Below are positions 43,274 through 52,841 of a stretch of 64,000 bases of DNA, piece by piece. Within the stretch, counting starts at the first letter, position 1. Each line of letters begins with the position of its first letter. The position numbers and the translations under genes are program-made. Origin of the DNA: Prevotella sp. (GTDB lineage: Bacteria > Bacteroidota > Bacteroidia > Bacteroidales > Bacteroidaceae); NCBI GenBank assembly GCA_017428925.1, contig JAFRPY010000019.1, positions 1 through 64,000 of the forward strand, in the 5' to 3' direction. The notes under the pieces are model-generated. The model was not told the origin of the DNA and searched no databases. It saw nothing but the letters and a program-made list of their open reading frames with translations.

Positions 43274-44074
43274 ATGGGAAAGTTTCTACAAATAGCATCG
43301 TTCATAGCCTTCCTATATGTTGCATTGCAATTATGTTCGTGCAGTGGAGATGATGAAGTTTATATAGAGCCTATTGATGTAGGAACTGTAGAGGACCTTG
43401 CTGCTCTGCCAATCATTGCACATCGTGGATGTTGGTCGGGCGACAGCCTTCCTGAAAATTCCTTGGCAGCCTTTCAAAAGGCTTTGCAACTCCCTATCTT
43501 AGGAACTGAGTTCGATGTCCGCCAAACTCTTGATGGGAAACTCGTTCTGAATCATGGAACCCAGTTCGACAGCATATACATCTACAAAACCTCTTATGCC
43601 GAATTATGCAGTCATCACTTGGCTAACGGAGAGACCATCTCTTTATTGGAGGACTTTGTTAGGGCATATTGCTCCGCTTATACGAATGTACTGATGGTTG
43701 TCGACCTGAAGTCATGTAAAGTGGGTGATGTCCTCGACATGCTGAAGCAATATGATGTGTTGTCCCATGTCCTTTTTGTCTCTTTCTCTAAAAAGTATTG
43801 TGACGAATTAGTGAGGAGAGGTTATGGCCCTATCACCTACTATCTTGGAGGAGATATGACACCAGAGGAAGTCGGTCGAAATGGCTATGGAGGCATCAAC
43901 TATTCACATACCGTTCTCAAGGCGCATCCAGAATGGATTGACGAAGCAAAGTCACTTGGTCTTAAAGTTGGAGTGTGGACGGTGAACAATAACGAACTGA
44001 TAGAAGGCTATCTTGCTGATTCTGTCATAGTTACGACAGATCGGGTATTTACCTTAAATAAAAATCGAATCTGA
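43274..44074 (+). CDS. Glycerophosphodiester phosphodiesterase (lipoprotein)
   Basis: 266 residues. A signal anchor with a Cys in CSCSGDDE suggests a lipoprotein. GDPD motifs IIAHRGCWSG, ENSLAAF, GTEFDVRQTLDGKLVLNHG and the late VGVWTVNNNELI are typical. The enzyme hydrolyses glycerophosphodiesters to glycerol-3-phosphate. Its place between polyol-activating genes suggests recycling or trimming of a glycerophosphate polymer at the surface. It starts 3 bp after the SDR stop. Confidence 0.9.
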   Translation: MGKFLQIASFIAFLYVALQLCSCSGDDEVYIEPIDVGTVEDLAALPIIAHRGCWSGDSLPENSLAAFQKALQLPILGTEFDVRQTLDGKLVLNHGTQFDSIYIYKTSYAELCSHHLANGETISLLEDFVRAYCSAYTNVLMVVDLKSCKVGDVLDMLKQYDVLSHVLFVSFSKKYCDELVRRGYGPITYYLGGDMTPEEVGRNGYGGINYSHTVLKAHPEWIDEAKSLGLKVGVWTVNNNELIEGYLADSVIVTTDRVFTLNKNRI

Positions 44075-44151
44075 AGCTTTTGAAAGCGGCATCTTAAAGA
44101 TTTTAGAGCTATTGTTTTATAAAGTATCATATTTTAAAGAATTTAAAAATA

Positions 44152-45099
44152 ATGAGTATTAAAAACTTGCTGAAAAGAATCCCTGGAGTTGAGGAATGCC
44201 TAGAGCATTTTGCATATGCTAGGAAATTGGATTTAAGATCTCTGTCGCAAGAAAAAAGGATAGAGATGCTGATGGACAAATACGAACGGATAGTTGGTTA
44301 TAGAATGGATATATATCATCCTATAACTTATACAGAAAAACTTCAATGGTACAAAACCTTTTATAAAGGTGATGGAAATCTTGAGAGAGTAGTAGACAAA
44401 TACTTATTTAAAGGATATATTGAAGAAAAATTGGGAAAAGGGCATACAGTGCCCTTGATAGGTGTATGGGAAAACATCAAAGATCTTGAGAAGGATTGGC
44501 ATCAGTTACCTGAAGAGTTTTGCTTAAAATCTACAATACAAAGCGATGGCAATTATATTAAGTTTATACATAAGAAATCTTCTACATCTTTTGGCATGCT
44601 CAAACGAGAACTAAAAGATTGGCTCCTTCCTAAAAATACATTGGCTAATTCCTTTTGTATAGCTTATCATAAGAGCAAGCCACGTATTATTGCAGAGCAG
44701 TACTTAGAAAACGTAAAGGATCAACTTTACGATTATAAGTTCTATTGTTTTGACGGAGAGCCGTTTTGTTGTTGTGTGAATACCCAACATTTTGAAAAAG
44801 GAAAAGAACATACTTTCCCGATTACTTATTATGATATTGATTGGAATATGCTTGATGTGAAATCAGGTGTTCACGAAGTCGAAAAATGTGAAAAACCAAG
44901 GCATTACGAAGAAATGCTGGAAATAAGTAGGAAATTATCAAAAGATTTTCCTCATGTTAGGGTGGATTTTTTTGATACTGACGAGAAATTGTATGTTGCA
45001 GAATTGACATTATACCCTGGTGGGGGAATGTTTAAATATCAACCAGAAGAGTTTAATCAGAAGATGGGAGAATTGTTCAAACTCCCAATTACTAAGTAG
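44152..45099 (+). CDS. TupA-like ATP-grasp protein
   Basis: 315 residues of the ATP-grasp fold type named for TupA of the teichuronopeptide pathway. Features include YHPITYTEKLQWYK, a lid region CLKSTIQSDGNYIKFIHKKS, IIAEQYLENVKDQLYDYKFYCFDGEP and the metal-binding VRVDFFDTDEKLYVAELTLYPGGG. TupA-type enzymes add amino-acid or peptide chains to cell-wall or capsule polymers; that role is inferred here. The gene is clearly AT-rich against the core genome. Confidence 0.85.
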   Translation: MSIKNLLKRIPGVEECLEHFAYARKLDLRSLSQEKRIEMLMDKYERIVGYRMDIYHPITYTEKLQWYKTFYKGDGNLERVVDKYLFKGYIEEKLGKGHTVPLIGVWENIKDLEKDWHQLPEEFCLKSTIQSDGNYIKFIHKKSSTSFGMLKRELKDWLLPKNTLANSFCIAYHKSKPRIIAEQYLENVKDQLYDYKFYCFDGEPFCCCVNTQHFEKGKEHTFPITYYDIDWNMLDVKSGVHEVEKCEKPRHYEEMLEISRKLSKDFPHVRVDFFDTDEKLYVAELTLYPGGGMFKYQPEEFNQKMGELFKLPITK

Positions 45100-45101
45100 T
45101 T

Positions 45102-46316
45102 ATGATAATTGGATTGTTAAAGGAGACAAAAACTCCTGTGGATAACAGAGTGGCATTAACGCCAAGTCAAGTTGCAAAACTGAATCAGGAATATCCTGAT
45201 TCGGAAATTGTTGTACAGTCAAGTGAAATACGTGCATTCTCTGACGAAGAATATCGCAAAGAAGGCGTGAAAGTAGTAGATAATGTTTCCGATTGTGATG
45301 TCCTCTTTGGCATCAAAGAGGCAAAAATCTCTACCTTACTTCCTAATAAGCATTATGTATTCTTCGGGCACATTGCAAAGATGCAGGAATATAATCGTCC
45401 TTTGCTACAGGCTTTCTTGAATAAGGGCATCACCTTTACCGATTATGAGTATTTGGTTGACGACCATAATATCCGTCTTTGTGCTTTCGGCTGGTGGGCT
45501 GGCGTTGTAGGTGTTTATTATACGTTGCGTGGCTATGGGCTGAAGACGAAAGAGTTTGAGTTGCCGAAACCGGATCTGAAGTTTACTTTAGAGCAACTGA
45601 TTCTGAATTTGAAGAATATAAAACTGCCGAAAGTGAAACTTCTTGTTACTGGTGCCGGACGTGTCTCACAAGGTGCTCAGTATGTCCTTGAAAAGATCGG
45701 TGCAGTTAAAGTCAGCGAGAAGGAATATCTTAAAGATACTGATATTACCAACCTTATATATAGCGTTGCCGATGCTGACCTTCTTGTGAAACGCAAGGAT
45801 GGAGAAGATTTCACGTGGGACGATTTCATCAAGAATCCTCAAGAGTATGAAAGTGATTTCATGCGTTGGGCAAAATATACCGATGTTTTGATTTGTGCTC
45901 ATTTCTGGGCTCCTGATGCTCCAGTCTATCTCAGCTCAGAGGATTTGAGGAGTTCCGATAATAGGATTCGCATGATTGGCGATGTCACTTGTGACATCAT
46001 GGGTAGTATCAAATCCACTATACGTCCAGCCACACATGCAGAACCTTACTATGACTATAACCCGTTGACGGAGAAAGAGGAACTGCTCTTTGCCAACAAA
46101 GACAACATCACAGTTGAGGCCGTCGACACCTGTCCAAATGCTTTGCCTATGGATGCCAGCGAGTTTTTTGGTAACATGCTCATACCTCACGTGTTCATTC
46201 CTCTTCTTGAGGGCCATGGTGAGGACTCAAAGGTAATTGAAAGGGCAACTATTGTTAAGGATGGCAAGTTGACAGAAAGATTCTCCTATCTAAAAGATTT
46301 TTCTGAAGGTTATTAA
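45102..46316 (+). CDS. Alanine dehydrogenase / saccharopine (opine) dehydrogenase-like protein
   Basis: 404 residues. The N-terminal AlaDh_PNT domain (GLLKETKTPVDNRVALTPSQV) is followed by a Rossmann segment VKLLVTGAGRVSQGAQYVL and a C-terminal part with ADLLVKRKDGEDF and GDVTCDIMGSIKSTIRPATH. The pattern fits lysine-forming saccharopine dehydrogenases and opine dehydrogenases. Next to ATP-grasp genes in a capsule cluster it may produce an opine-type amino acid for decoration; this is an inference. It begins 3 bp after the TupA-like gene and its stop overlaps the flippase start (TAATG). Confidence 0.78.
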   Translation: MIIGLLKETKTPVDNRVALTPSQVAKLNQEYPDSEIVVQSSEIRAFSDEEYRKEGVKVVDNVSDCDVLFGIKEAKISTLLPNKHYVFFGHIAKMQEYNRPLLQAFLNKGITFTDYEYLVDDHNIRLCAFGWWAGVVGVYYTLRGYGLKTKEFELPKPDLKFTLEQLILNLKNIKLPKVKLLVTGAGRVSQGAQYVLEKIGAVKVSEKEYLKDTDITNLIYSVADADLLVKRKDGEDFTWDDFIKNPQEYESDFMRWAKYTDVLICAHFWAPDAPVYLSSEDLRSSDNRIRMIGDVTCDIMGSIKSTIRPATHAEPYYDYNPLTEKEELLFANKDNITVEAVDTCPNALPMDASEFFGNMLIPHVFIPLLEGHGEDSKVIERATIVKDGKLTERFSYLKDFSEGY

Positions 46317-47788
46317 TGGCTGATAGTCTTAAGCAAAGAGCAATTTCTGGTGCATTGTGGAGTGGTATTCACAAGTTCTCCATCACATTACTGGGTTTTA
46401 TTTCTGGTGTTGTGTTGGCACGCTTACTTACACCTCATGACTATGGAGTGATAGGGATGCTAACAATTTTTATTGCAGTTAGCAATACTTTTATTGATGG
46501 GGGATTTGGTTCTGCGTTGATACAGAAGAAACGTCCTACAAATGAAGATTATTCTACCATATTATATTGGAATTTGGGACTTTCAGTTGTATTATATGTT
46601 ATTCTATATGCTTCAGCTCCAACTATAGCTCGGTTCTATGATCTTTCTTTGCTTACAGAAGTTCTTCGTGTACAGGGGGTAGTCCTGATAATAAATGCAG
46701 CAAGAATAGTTCAACGTACTCAACTGCGAAAACAACTGGCATTTAAAAGGATAGCAATTATCAATGTCTCATCCAATATTGTAGCTCTTTTAGTTACCAT
46801 TGTACTTGCAGCAATGGGATGGGGGGTCTGGTCATTGGTCGTACAACAGTTATTGCTCTGTTTGTTAACGACCATCTTGTATTGGATTACTAGTAAGTGG
46901 AGGCCCATGTTGGTTTTTTCTTGGACATCTTTCAAGGAGCTATTCAGTTTTGGCGGTTTTATATTATTGTCTAACCTTTTTAATACTTTTTGCAATAATG
47001 TTCAGGGGTTATTGATAGGTAAAGTATATAATTCATCGACATTAGGCTATTATACGAAGTCAAGACGTACGGAAGGTTATGCATCGACTTTCATATCAAG
47101 TGTACTTGATCAAGTTTCTTATCCAGTTTTTTCTGAATCTCAATACGACAAGCCACGAATGATTCGAGTCCTAAAACAATTCATAGGGGCTTCCGCATTC
47201 TTAACATTTCCGTTGATGTTTCTTCTGATACTTCTGGCCAAACCTTTGTTCCTTCTTCTCTATTCAGAGAAATGGTTAGATAGTGTTCCTTATTTCCAAC
47301 TGTTGTGTATTGCAGGCATTGCAATAAGTCTTCAGAATGTGAATTATTATGCAGTAGCTGCTTTAGGAAAAAGCAAACAATTGTTTAAGTGGACTTTTGT
47401 GAAACGTTTGTTAGGCCTTTTTCTCGTTTTCTTTGGACTATGGCTTTATGGATTATACGGTTTGCTTATAGGAACAGTCCTTACATCGTGGCTTATTTAT
47501 ATTATTAATGGTTGGCTCGTATCGAAATATGTAGGCTATTCACTTAAGAAGCAGTTTGCTGATTTATTCCCAGTCGTTTTTTTATCTGGTATGACGTGTA
47601 CATTTACATATATGATTACTTTTTTGGGAATACACAATTTGTATATTGATGGTTTGGTGAAGATGCTAGTCTTTATAGCTATATATATATCATCATCAGT
47701 TTTCCTGCAGTTGGAAACATTTTTATCTGCTAAAAATGTTTTGACAGCATTTTATCGAAAGTTACGGCCTGTCAGAGTTAGCAATTAA
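46316..47788 (+). CDS. Wzx-type polysaccharide flippase
   Basis: 490 residues with about 12-14 membrane helices (MOP superfamily, PST/WzxC type). The N-terminus LKQRAISGALWSGIHKFSITLLGFISG and LARLLTPHDYGVIGMLTIF are characteristic. It moves undecaprenyl-linked repeat units across the inner membrane. The gene is AT-rich, consistent with capsule-specific, horizontally exchanged DNA. Confidence 0.93.
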   Translation: MADSLKQRAISGALWSGIHKFSITLLGFISGVVLARLLTPHDYGVIGMLTIFIAVSNTFIDGGFGSALIQKKRPTNEDYSTILYWNLGLSVVLYVILYASAPTIARFYDLSLLTEVLRVQGVVLIINAARIVQRTQLRKQLAFKRIAIINVSSNIVALLVTIVLAAMGWGVWSLVVQQLLLCLLTTILYWITSKWRPMLVFSWTSFKELFSFGGFILLSNLFNTFCNNVQGLLIGKVYNSSTLGYYTKSRRTEGYASTFISSVLDQVSYPVFSESQYDKPRMIRVLKQFIGASAFLTFPLMFLLILLAKPLFLLLYSEKWLDSVPYFQLLCIAGIAISLQNVNYYAVAALGKSKQLFKWTFVKRLLGLFLVFFGLWLYGLYGLLIGTVLTSWLIYIINGWLVSKYVGYSLKKQFADLFPVVFLSGMTCTFTYMITFLGIHNLYIDGLVKMLVFIAIYISSSVFLQLETFLSAKNVLTAFYRKLRPVRVSN

Positions 47789-47797
47789 TGTCTATTT

Positions 47798-48928
47798 ATG
47801 AAATTCTTTTTTGCAGGTGATTTTTGTTCCACTCCCTCCACAAAGCCAATTTTTGTTTCGGAGGAATTGAAGGGTATCATCAGGTCTTGCGATTTCAAGG
47901 TTTGCAACTTTGAAGTCCCATTGAAACCTACTGGTGTTGAACCGCAGAAAGAAAGATACTATCAGCATGACGATGCTCCTGCTTTTTTGGAGGAGTTAGG
48001 TTTCAACGTGTTTCCTTTTGCCAACAATCATGCTTTCGATTATGGAGTGAAAGGATGGCAGAAGACAATGGATGCATTTCATACCCAACCCTTTGGCTCT
48101 GGAACCTACGTGGATGCTTACAGAGTAAAGGTCGTTGAGAAGGATGGTGTTAAAGTTGGGTTCTTAGCATTGTGCTTTGCCGCTCGTTTCGGCGTTTTTG
48201 ATGATGTCTGTGAGCATGAAGGCTATGGCTGTGCTTATATCAATGATCTGAAAGTAAACCATGTTATCATGGATGCTAAGAAAGTGGTGGATTATCTGAT
48301 CGTCCTCCCACATGATGGCATTGAATATATAGACATCCCTCTTCCGGAAACCATTGCTCGCTATCGTGATTTCATTGACTATGGAGCTGACGCCGTGATA
48401 GGTACTCATCCGCATTGTCCGCAAGGCTGGGAGGAATATAAAGGGAAGCCCATTTTTTATAGTCTTGGCAATTTCTTGTTTAATAGTAAGCAAGACTATT
48501 CTTATCGAGCTTGGAATCGACCACATTGGTACGAGGGGCTATGTGTTATCCTAGAGTTAGAAACACAGACACGAGCAATCTCCTGTCGCACGGTTAACAC
48601 TCGGAATGTTGACAATTTAGGAATTATTGTCGACAACGATAAGCAGAGAGATAAACATAATAAGCAGCTCTGCTGTTACCTGATCGATAAAGAAGAGTAT
48701 GATAGATGTTTCCAACAACAAGTGCGAAAGATAGTCTTGACAGAAGATCTTCCTAAGTTGGATACCACCTTTCATGACATTACGCTAAAGAAATCCCTAC
48801 GGGCAATAGCTCGATATATATTCAATAAGTTAATAAAGAAACAGAATAGGTCCGATTTTGCCGTTCGACGCATGCTCAAGCATGATGTTCAGCGTGCTGG
48901 ATTACTTAGAGTTTTAAAACATAAATAA
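47798..48928 (+). CDS. CapA-family (PGA_cap) metallophosphatase-like protein
   Basis: 376 residues. The metal-binding pattern includes FAGDFCSTP at the start, FPFANNHAFDYG, LPHDGIEY and ADAVIGTHPHCPQGWEEYKGKPIFYSLGNFLFN, all typical of CapA/PgsA. In Bacillus the family takes part in poly-gamma-glutamate synthesis and anchoring; elsewhere it acts on capsule or LPS substituents. Here it may process or attach the amino-acid-like substituents suggested by the neighbouring ATP-grasp genes. Confidence 0.88.
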   Translation: MKFFFAGDFCSTPSTKPIFVSEELKGIIRSCDFKVCNFEVPLKPTGVEPQKERYYQHDDAPAFLEELGFNVFPFANNHAFDYGVKGWQKTMDAFHTQPFGSGTYVDAYRVKVVEKDGVKVGFLALCFAARFGVFDDVCEHEGYGCAYINDLKVNHVIMDAKKVVDYLIVLPHDGIEYIDIPLPETIARYRDFIDYGADAVIGTHPHCPQGWEEYKGKPIFYSLGNFLFNSKQDYSYRAWNRPHWYEGLCVILELETQTRAISCRTVNTRNVDNLGIIVDNDKQRDKHNKQLCCYLIDKEEYDRCFQQQVRKIVLTEDLPKLDTTFHDITLKKSLRAIARYIFNKLIKKQNRSDFAVRRMLKHDVQRAGLLRVLKHK

Positions 48929-48935
48929 TAAAAAT

Positions 48936-50021
48936 ATGAGTGCTAAAAGAAAAATCAGTGATATTTTTTTGCAATTGAAGAAATGGTCACAGATGCGAGA
49001 GTATAAGCATCAGATTACCAAACACATGGGTAATCTGAAGAACCAACGTAAACTTACCCGTGAGCAAAAACGCGAGATACAAGAGTTTTACAAAAGTATC
49101 ATTGGCAAAGAGATTGATCTTTATTCTCATGAGTATTTTTATTCTCGTACAGGAGTGTATTCTAAATACTATATTCCCACCAATTTTTACATGATTGAGT
49201 TGATGGGAAGGGCCAACCGATGGCCATTCATACCAGCTTATGGCGATAAAAATCTTACCGAGACCTTGCTTCCTAATGCAAAACAGCCTCATACCATTCT
49301 AAAAAGGATGAATGGTCATTATTACTACGAAGGCGCTCCGGTTTCCGAAAAAGAGGCTATCGAGCGGTGCAGCAATTTAAAGAATGTTTTGATCAAGCCT
49401 GCATTGTCTTCTCAAGGACGAGGTATTGAAAGTATAACAGTTACTGATGGACAGACAGATCTCAAGGGTAAGACCATTGAGCAGGTGTTCAAACTCTACG
49501 GTAAGAACTTCCTGGTTCAGGAGCGCGTCAAGCAACATGAGCGTATGAATGCACTCAACCCGACGTCAGTTAATACGATCAGAATCGTGACATTCCGCTC
49601 TGATATGGAAATACTGCTCATCTACGCCGTTGTAAGAATTGGCAAAATGGGCTCCGTCGTTGACAATCAGTGCGCTGGTGGCATCAGTGCCATCATCGAT
49701 GAAAACGGAAGACTTGGAAAATATGGATTTGGTGGTTATGAGGAAGATAATCTGACGAAGACGGATTGTGGGACAGTCCTTGAAGGTTTCCAGATCCCGT
49801 CTTATGACAAGGCAATCGATCTCGTCAAGAAGCTGCATTTCCAGTTGCCTTTCTTTGACTTGATAGGGTGGGACATCGCTATTGACGAAGCCGGCGATCC
49901 TGTACTCATTGAATGGAACCAACGGGTTGGACTAAGCCAGTCGGCTTTCGGACCTGGATTTGGAAAATATACTGAAAGAATACTGCGTGAGCTTTGGCCA
50001 CGCCAAAATACGTTCAAGTAA
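48936..50021 (+). CDS. Sugar-transfer-associated ATP-grasp protein
   Basis: 361 residues of the ATPgrasp_ST type. NVLIKPALSSQGRGIESI is the ATP-binding strand, LVQERVKQHERMNALNPTSVNTIRI the signature block, and GWDIAIDEAGDPVLIEWN the metal site. Members sit in exopolysaccharide clusters and are predicted to ligate a carboxylate to an amine of a sugar or polyol. It is the second of three ATP-grasp genes in this locus. Confidence 0.87.
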   Translation: MSAKRKISDIFLQLKKWSQMREYKHQITKHMGNLKNQRKLTREQKREIQEFYKSIIGKEIDLYSHEYFYSRTGVYSKYYIPTNFYMIELMGRANRWPFIPAYGDKNLTETLLPNAKQPHTILKRMNGHYYYEGAPVSEKEAIERCSNLKNVLIKPALSSQGRGIESITVTDGQTDLKGKTIEQVFKLYGKNFLVQERVKQHERMNALNPTSVNTIRIVTFRSDMEILLIYAVVRIGKMGSVVDNQCAGGISAIIDENGRLGKYGFGGYEEDNLTKTDCGTVLEGFQIPSYDKAIDLVKKLHFQLPFFDLIGWDIAIDEAGDPVLIEWNQRVGLSQSAFGPGFGKYTERILRELWPRQNTFK

Positions 50022-50029
50022 CCACGGTC

Positions 50030-50641
50030 ATGTCAGAGATTGATAGTTTCTTTTTAGGCGAGAAACCAGACAGTGTTTCATGGGACGCCATTCATGATGT
50101 CTTATGGAAGGCACATGAGCAGAATCGTGCTCAGGGAATGAGGATGTTATATCCCAGTTTGCCAGGTGACGAGTTAGAGAAGCTCATCGGTGCTGAGGGC
50201 CGGTGTTTTGTGGCAATGGACGGGGCGAAAGTAATTGGAACTTGTTCATTCAAACCTGTTAAGAGAAATAATTGGTATAGTAAAGGCCGGACAACAGCTT
50301 ATTATATACTTGATGGTGTCCTTCCTGAATATGCAGGAAAAGGTATCCATTCAAAACTTTTTAGGTTGAGGCAGTCCTATGTTGAAAACCATGGATTTGA
50401 TTTCTTCATAATGGACACTTCTGAACATAATTTGCCTATACAAAAGGCCTTCTTGAAGAATGGTTTTTCCTACGTCTCGTTCAAAGCCTACTCCACTGGA
50501 GGTAATTATGCTGTAATTATGGCAAAATGGTTCGGAAAATCTCCGTTCCCGCAATGGTACTGCAAGGGGCGGTTCCTATTAAGGAAAGCCTATATAAAAA
50601 TGCGGTTTAAGCCTGGTTATGTAAAGCGTTTTGGCATTTAA
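50030..50641 (+). CDS. GNAT-family N-acetyltransferase
   Basis: 203 residues from ATG 50030. GNAT motif A is seen as YYILDGVLPEYAGKGIHSKLFRLRQSY, and motif B as NLPIQKAFLKNGF. It would acylate an amino group on a capsule sugar or amino acid. An upstream in-frame TTG would overlap the previous gene and is not favoured. Confidence 0.85.
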   Translation: MSEIDSFFLGEKPDSVSWDAIHDVLWKAHEQNRAQGMRMLYPSLPGDELEKLIGAEGRCFVAMDGAKVIGTCSFKPVKRNNWYSKGRTTAYYILDGVLPEYAGKGIHSKLFRLRQSYVENHGFDFFIMDTSEHNLPIQKAFLKNGFSYVSFKAYSTGGNYAVIMAKWFGKSPFPQWYCKGRFLLRKAYIKMRFKPGYVKRFGI

Positions 50642-50651
50642 TACTTTTCTT

Positions 50652-51611
50652 ATGCGTTGGATTAAGTTATTCAGTTTTGCCTTGTTCATCATGCTCTTGT
50701 CGTGTTCAGGGGCAGAAGCTACTTTTGAAGATATTTTAGATGATGAATCTGAAATGGCGGATAGCATCCCTGTCCTTAAACGTAATGTGCTGATTATCGG
50801 TAATTCGGCAAGTAGGGATGCATTTAGCTATGTCCCATTTCTCTTTGAGGAAGCAGGAGAGAACTTCCGAATAAACATGGTTATTCTATATAAGGGAGCC
50901 GAGAATTTAGGAGGCCATTATAAACGGTTGACAACTGATAGCCCAACCTATGTTATTGACTATTGTAAGGCAGGTGCCGATGGCAAGTGGCATAGCTTCA
51001 GTGATAAATCGGCAAGTGAAGTACTGTCAGAGTTTAAGTGGGACTTGGTCATCCTCCAAGATACGTGGACAGGATCAAAAGCACTTGACGATGTGTCGAT
51101 CAGAATCCATGGCATCAAGGATTTTATTTACGATAATTATGGAGCCATTCCCTTTGCCTTCATGATAGTACCTCCCAATCCGAAAGCTATCAACGAAGAT
51201 GATATGGATGCAGAGTGGAGGCTGTTCAGTTCAAATGCCCAGACCTTGTTGTCAAATGGATTGGTTGATTATGTCATACCTTGTGGAACGGCAATCCAGA
51301 ATGCATTACATACTCGCTTAAAAGGGTTAGGTGCATACAATTACTTGAGTTACGAGGGGGTTCACCTGCAAGAAGGACTCCCCTGCTTGATAGAGGCTTA
51401 TACTGCCACACAATCATTGTATTCATTCTTTGGAATCGAGAAGACTATAGAAAGTAGTCCGTTACGTATTACTCAGAAGTGGGTCTGGAACAAGGATATC
51501 CCCGGCCGACATGGGAGTGTTATTGAAGGTACGGAGCAAGACTATGATTTATGTAAACGGTGTGCAATGGCCGCATTTAATGATCCATATTCGGTAACGC
51601 TTTTACAATAA
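50652..51611 (+). CDS. Exported SGNH-like protein (DUF4886 type)
   Basis: 319 residues from ATG 50652, with a lipoprotein-type signal (FIMLLSCSGAE). NVLIIGNSASRDAFSYVP is the GNS block of SGNH/DUF4886 hydrolases, with WDLVILQDTWTGS further on and a possible catalytic His in SYEGVHLQEGLP. It probably removes or adds an acyl group on the extracellular polymer. The exact reaction is unknown. Confidence 0.78.
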   Translation: MRWIKLFSFALFIMLLSCSGAEATFEDILDDESEMADSIPVLKRNVLIIGNSASRDAFSYVPFLFEEAGENFRINMVILYKGAENLGGHYKRLTTDSPTYVIDYCKAGADGKWHSFSDKSASEVLSEFKWDLVILQDTWTGSKALDDVSIRIHGIKDFIYDNYGAIPFAFMIVPPNPKAINEDDMDAEWRLFSSNAQTLLSNGLVDYVIPCGTAIQNALHTRLKGLGAYNYLSYEGVHLQEGLPCLIEAYTATQSLYSFFGIEKTIESSPLRITQKWVWNKDIPGRHGSVIEGTEQDYDLCKRCAMAAFNDPYSVTLLQ

Positions 51612-51618
51612 GATATCG

Positions 51619-52821
51619 ATGAGCTCTCATATTCATAAGAAACCCATTGCAATAGTGATGGGACGTAACTATACATCAAGGTTGGGCATGATTCGTGCTG
51701 CAGGAACAGCTGGATGCGATGTCGTTGTCATTCAGACGGAGCATAAAAAGCCTCTTTTGAGGCCCATTGACAGTCGCAGTAAATATGTTGTTGCCCGCCA
51801 GTATATTCCAGAACCTGACAGAGAAGGTCTGATACGCCTTATACAGTCATATAAGAGTGATGGTGACAAACCAGTGTTGTTACCTACCGATGACTATACA
51901 GCAGCCACAATCGATATGAATCTCGACTCCTTGAGGGACGATTTCTTACTTCCTCATGTGAACAACGAACAGGGGGCGGTTGTGCGCTTAATGGACAAGA
52001 GCTTACAAAAAAAAATAGCCTTGGAGGCCGGAATGAACGTTGCACGTGAATGGATTTGTGAGTGGCACGATGACCACTATGTTATTCCTTCTGACGTTTC
52101 TTATCCCTGTTTTACTAAGCCTCAATTGAGTTCCCAAGGTCATCTGAAGAGGTATCAAAAGAAGTGTAATACTCCCCTGGAGTTAGAAGGCCTCCTTCAT
52201 TCTGTAGGGAAAGTCTTTCATGGTCCTATTCTTGTAGAGGATTATCATGAAATATCCAGAGAATTTGCCGTTGTAGGCTTGTCATTGAAAGACTACAGCT
52301 TAATACCTTCAGTCATAGAGATGAAAGATAGCTTTCATGGTATAACAGCACTGGGAACATTGATGCCAATCTCGAGAATCCCTTCTATGAAGGAGTTCTT
52401 ATCAGACTTTATGCGAAGAAGTCAGCTGACGGGTCTTTTTGATATTGATATGTATGAGAGTGGTGGCAAGCTGTACTTCAACGAACTGAACGTCCGGTTC
52501 GGTGCCAATGGCTTCGCGCTTTCTAACTCTGTAGTTAATCTTCCAGGGCTTTTCTTGCATTATCTACTCGGGCATGGACATCCCGCAGCAAACTCTCCTC
52601 AGTCTTTTGACTGTCTTACCTTTGCCAATGAGAACATCTTAAGACAGATGTATTATGAAGGCCTTATAACGTATAAACAGTACCGTTTGTCTCAACAGAG
52701 TGCCAATACTTATGCTATCAAAAATCAAACAGATAAACTCCCATACTGCTTTTTCCGAAGCATGGATTGCGTGCTTCCTTTGGTGCTGCTGCTGAAAAAA
52801 CTCAAAAAGTTTATTCATTAG
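51619..52821 (+). CDS. ATP-grasp domain protein (carboxylate-amine ligase type)
   Basis: 400 residues. A pre-ATP-grasp Rossmann-like N-terminus (PIAIVMGRNYTSRLGMIRAAG) is followed by an ATP-grasp domain with CFTKPQLSSQGHLKRY, GPILVEDYHEISREFAVVG and the metal-binding LFDIDMYESGGKLYFNELNVRFGANG. It is the third ATP-grasp gene of the locus and resembles CarB/PylC-like ligases. It is predicted to form an amide or peptide bond to a capsule component. The substrate is unknown. Confidence 0.85.
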   Translation: MSSHIHKKPIAIVMGRNYTSRLGMIRAAGTAGCDVVVIQTEHKKPLLRPIDSRSKYVVARQYIPEPDREGLIRLIQSYKSDGDKPVLLPTDDYTAATIDMNLDSLRDDFLLPHVNNEQGAVVRLMDKSLQKKIALEAGMNVAREWICEWHDDHYVIPSDVSYPCFTKPQLSSQGHLKRYQKKCNTPLELEGLLHSVGKVFHGPILVEDYHEISREFAVVGLSLKDYSLIPSVIEMKDSFHGITALGTLMPISRIPSMKEFLSDFMRRSQLTGLFDIDMYESGGKLYFNELNVRFGANGFALSNSVVNLPGLFLHYLLGHGHPAANSPQSFDCLTFANENILRQMYYEGLITYKQYRLSQQSANTYAIKNQTDKLPYCFFRSMDCVLPLVLLLKKLKKFIH

Positions 52822-52841
52822 TGGCTCTTGATAATTGTTCA

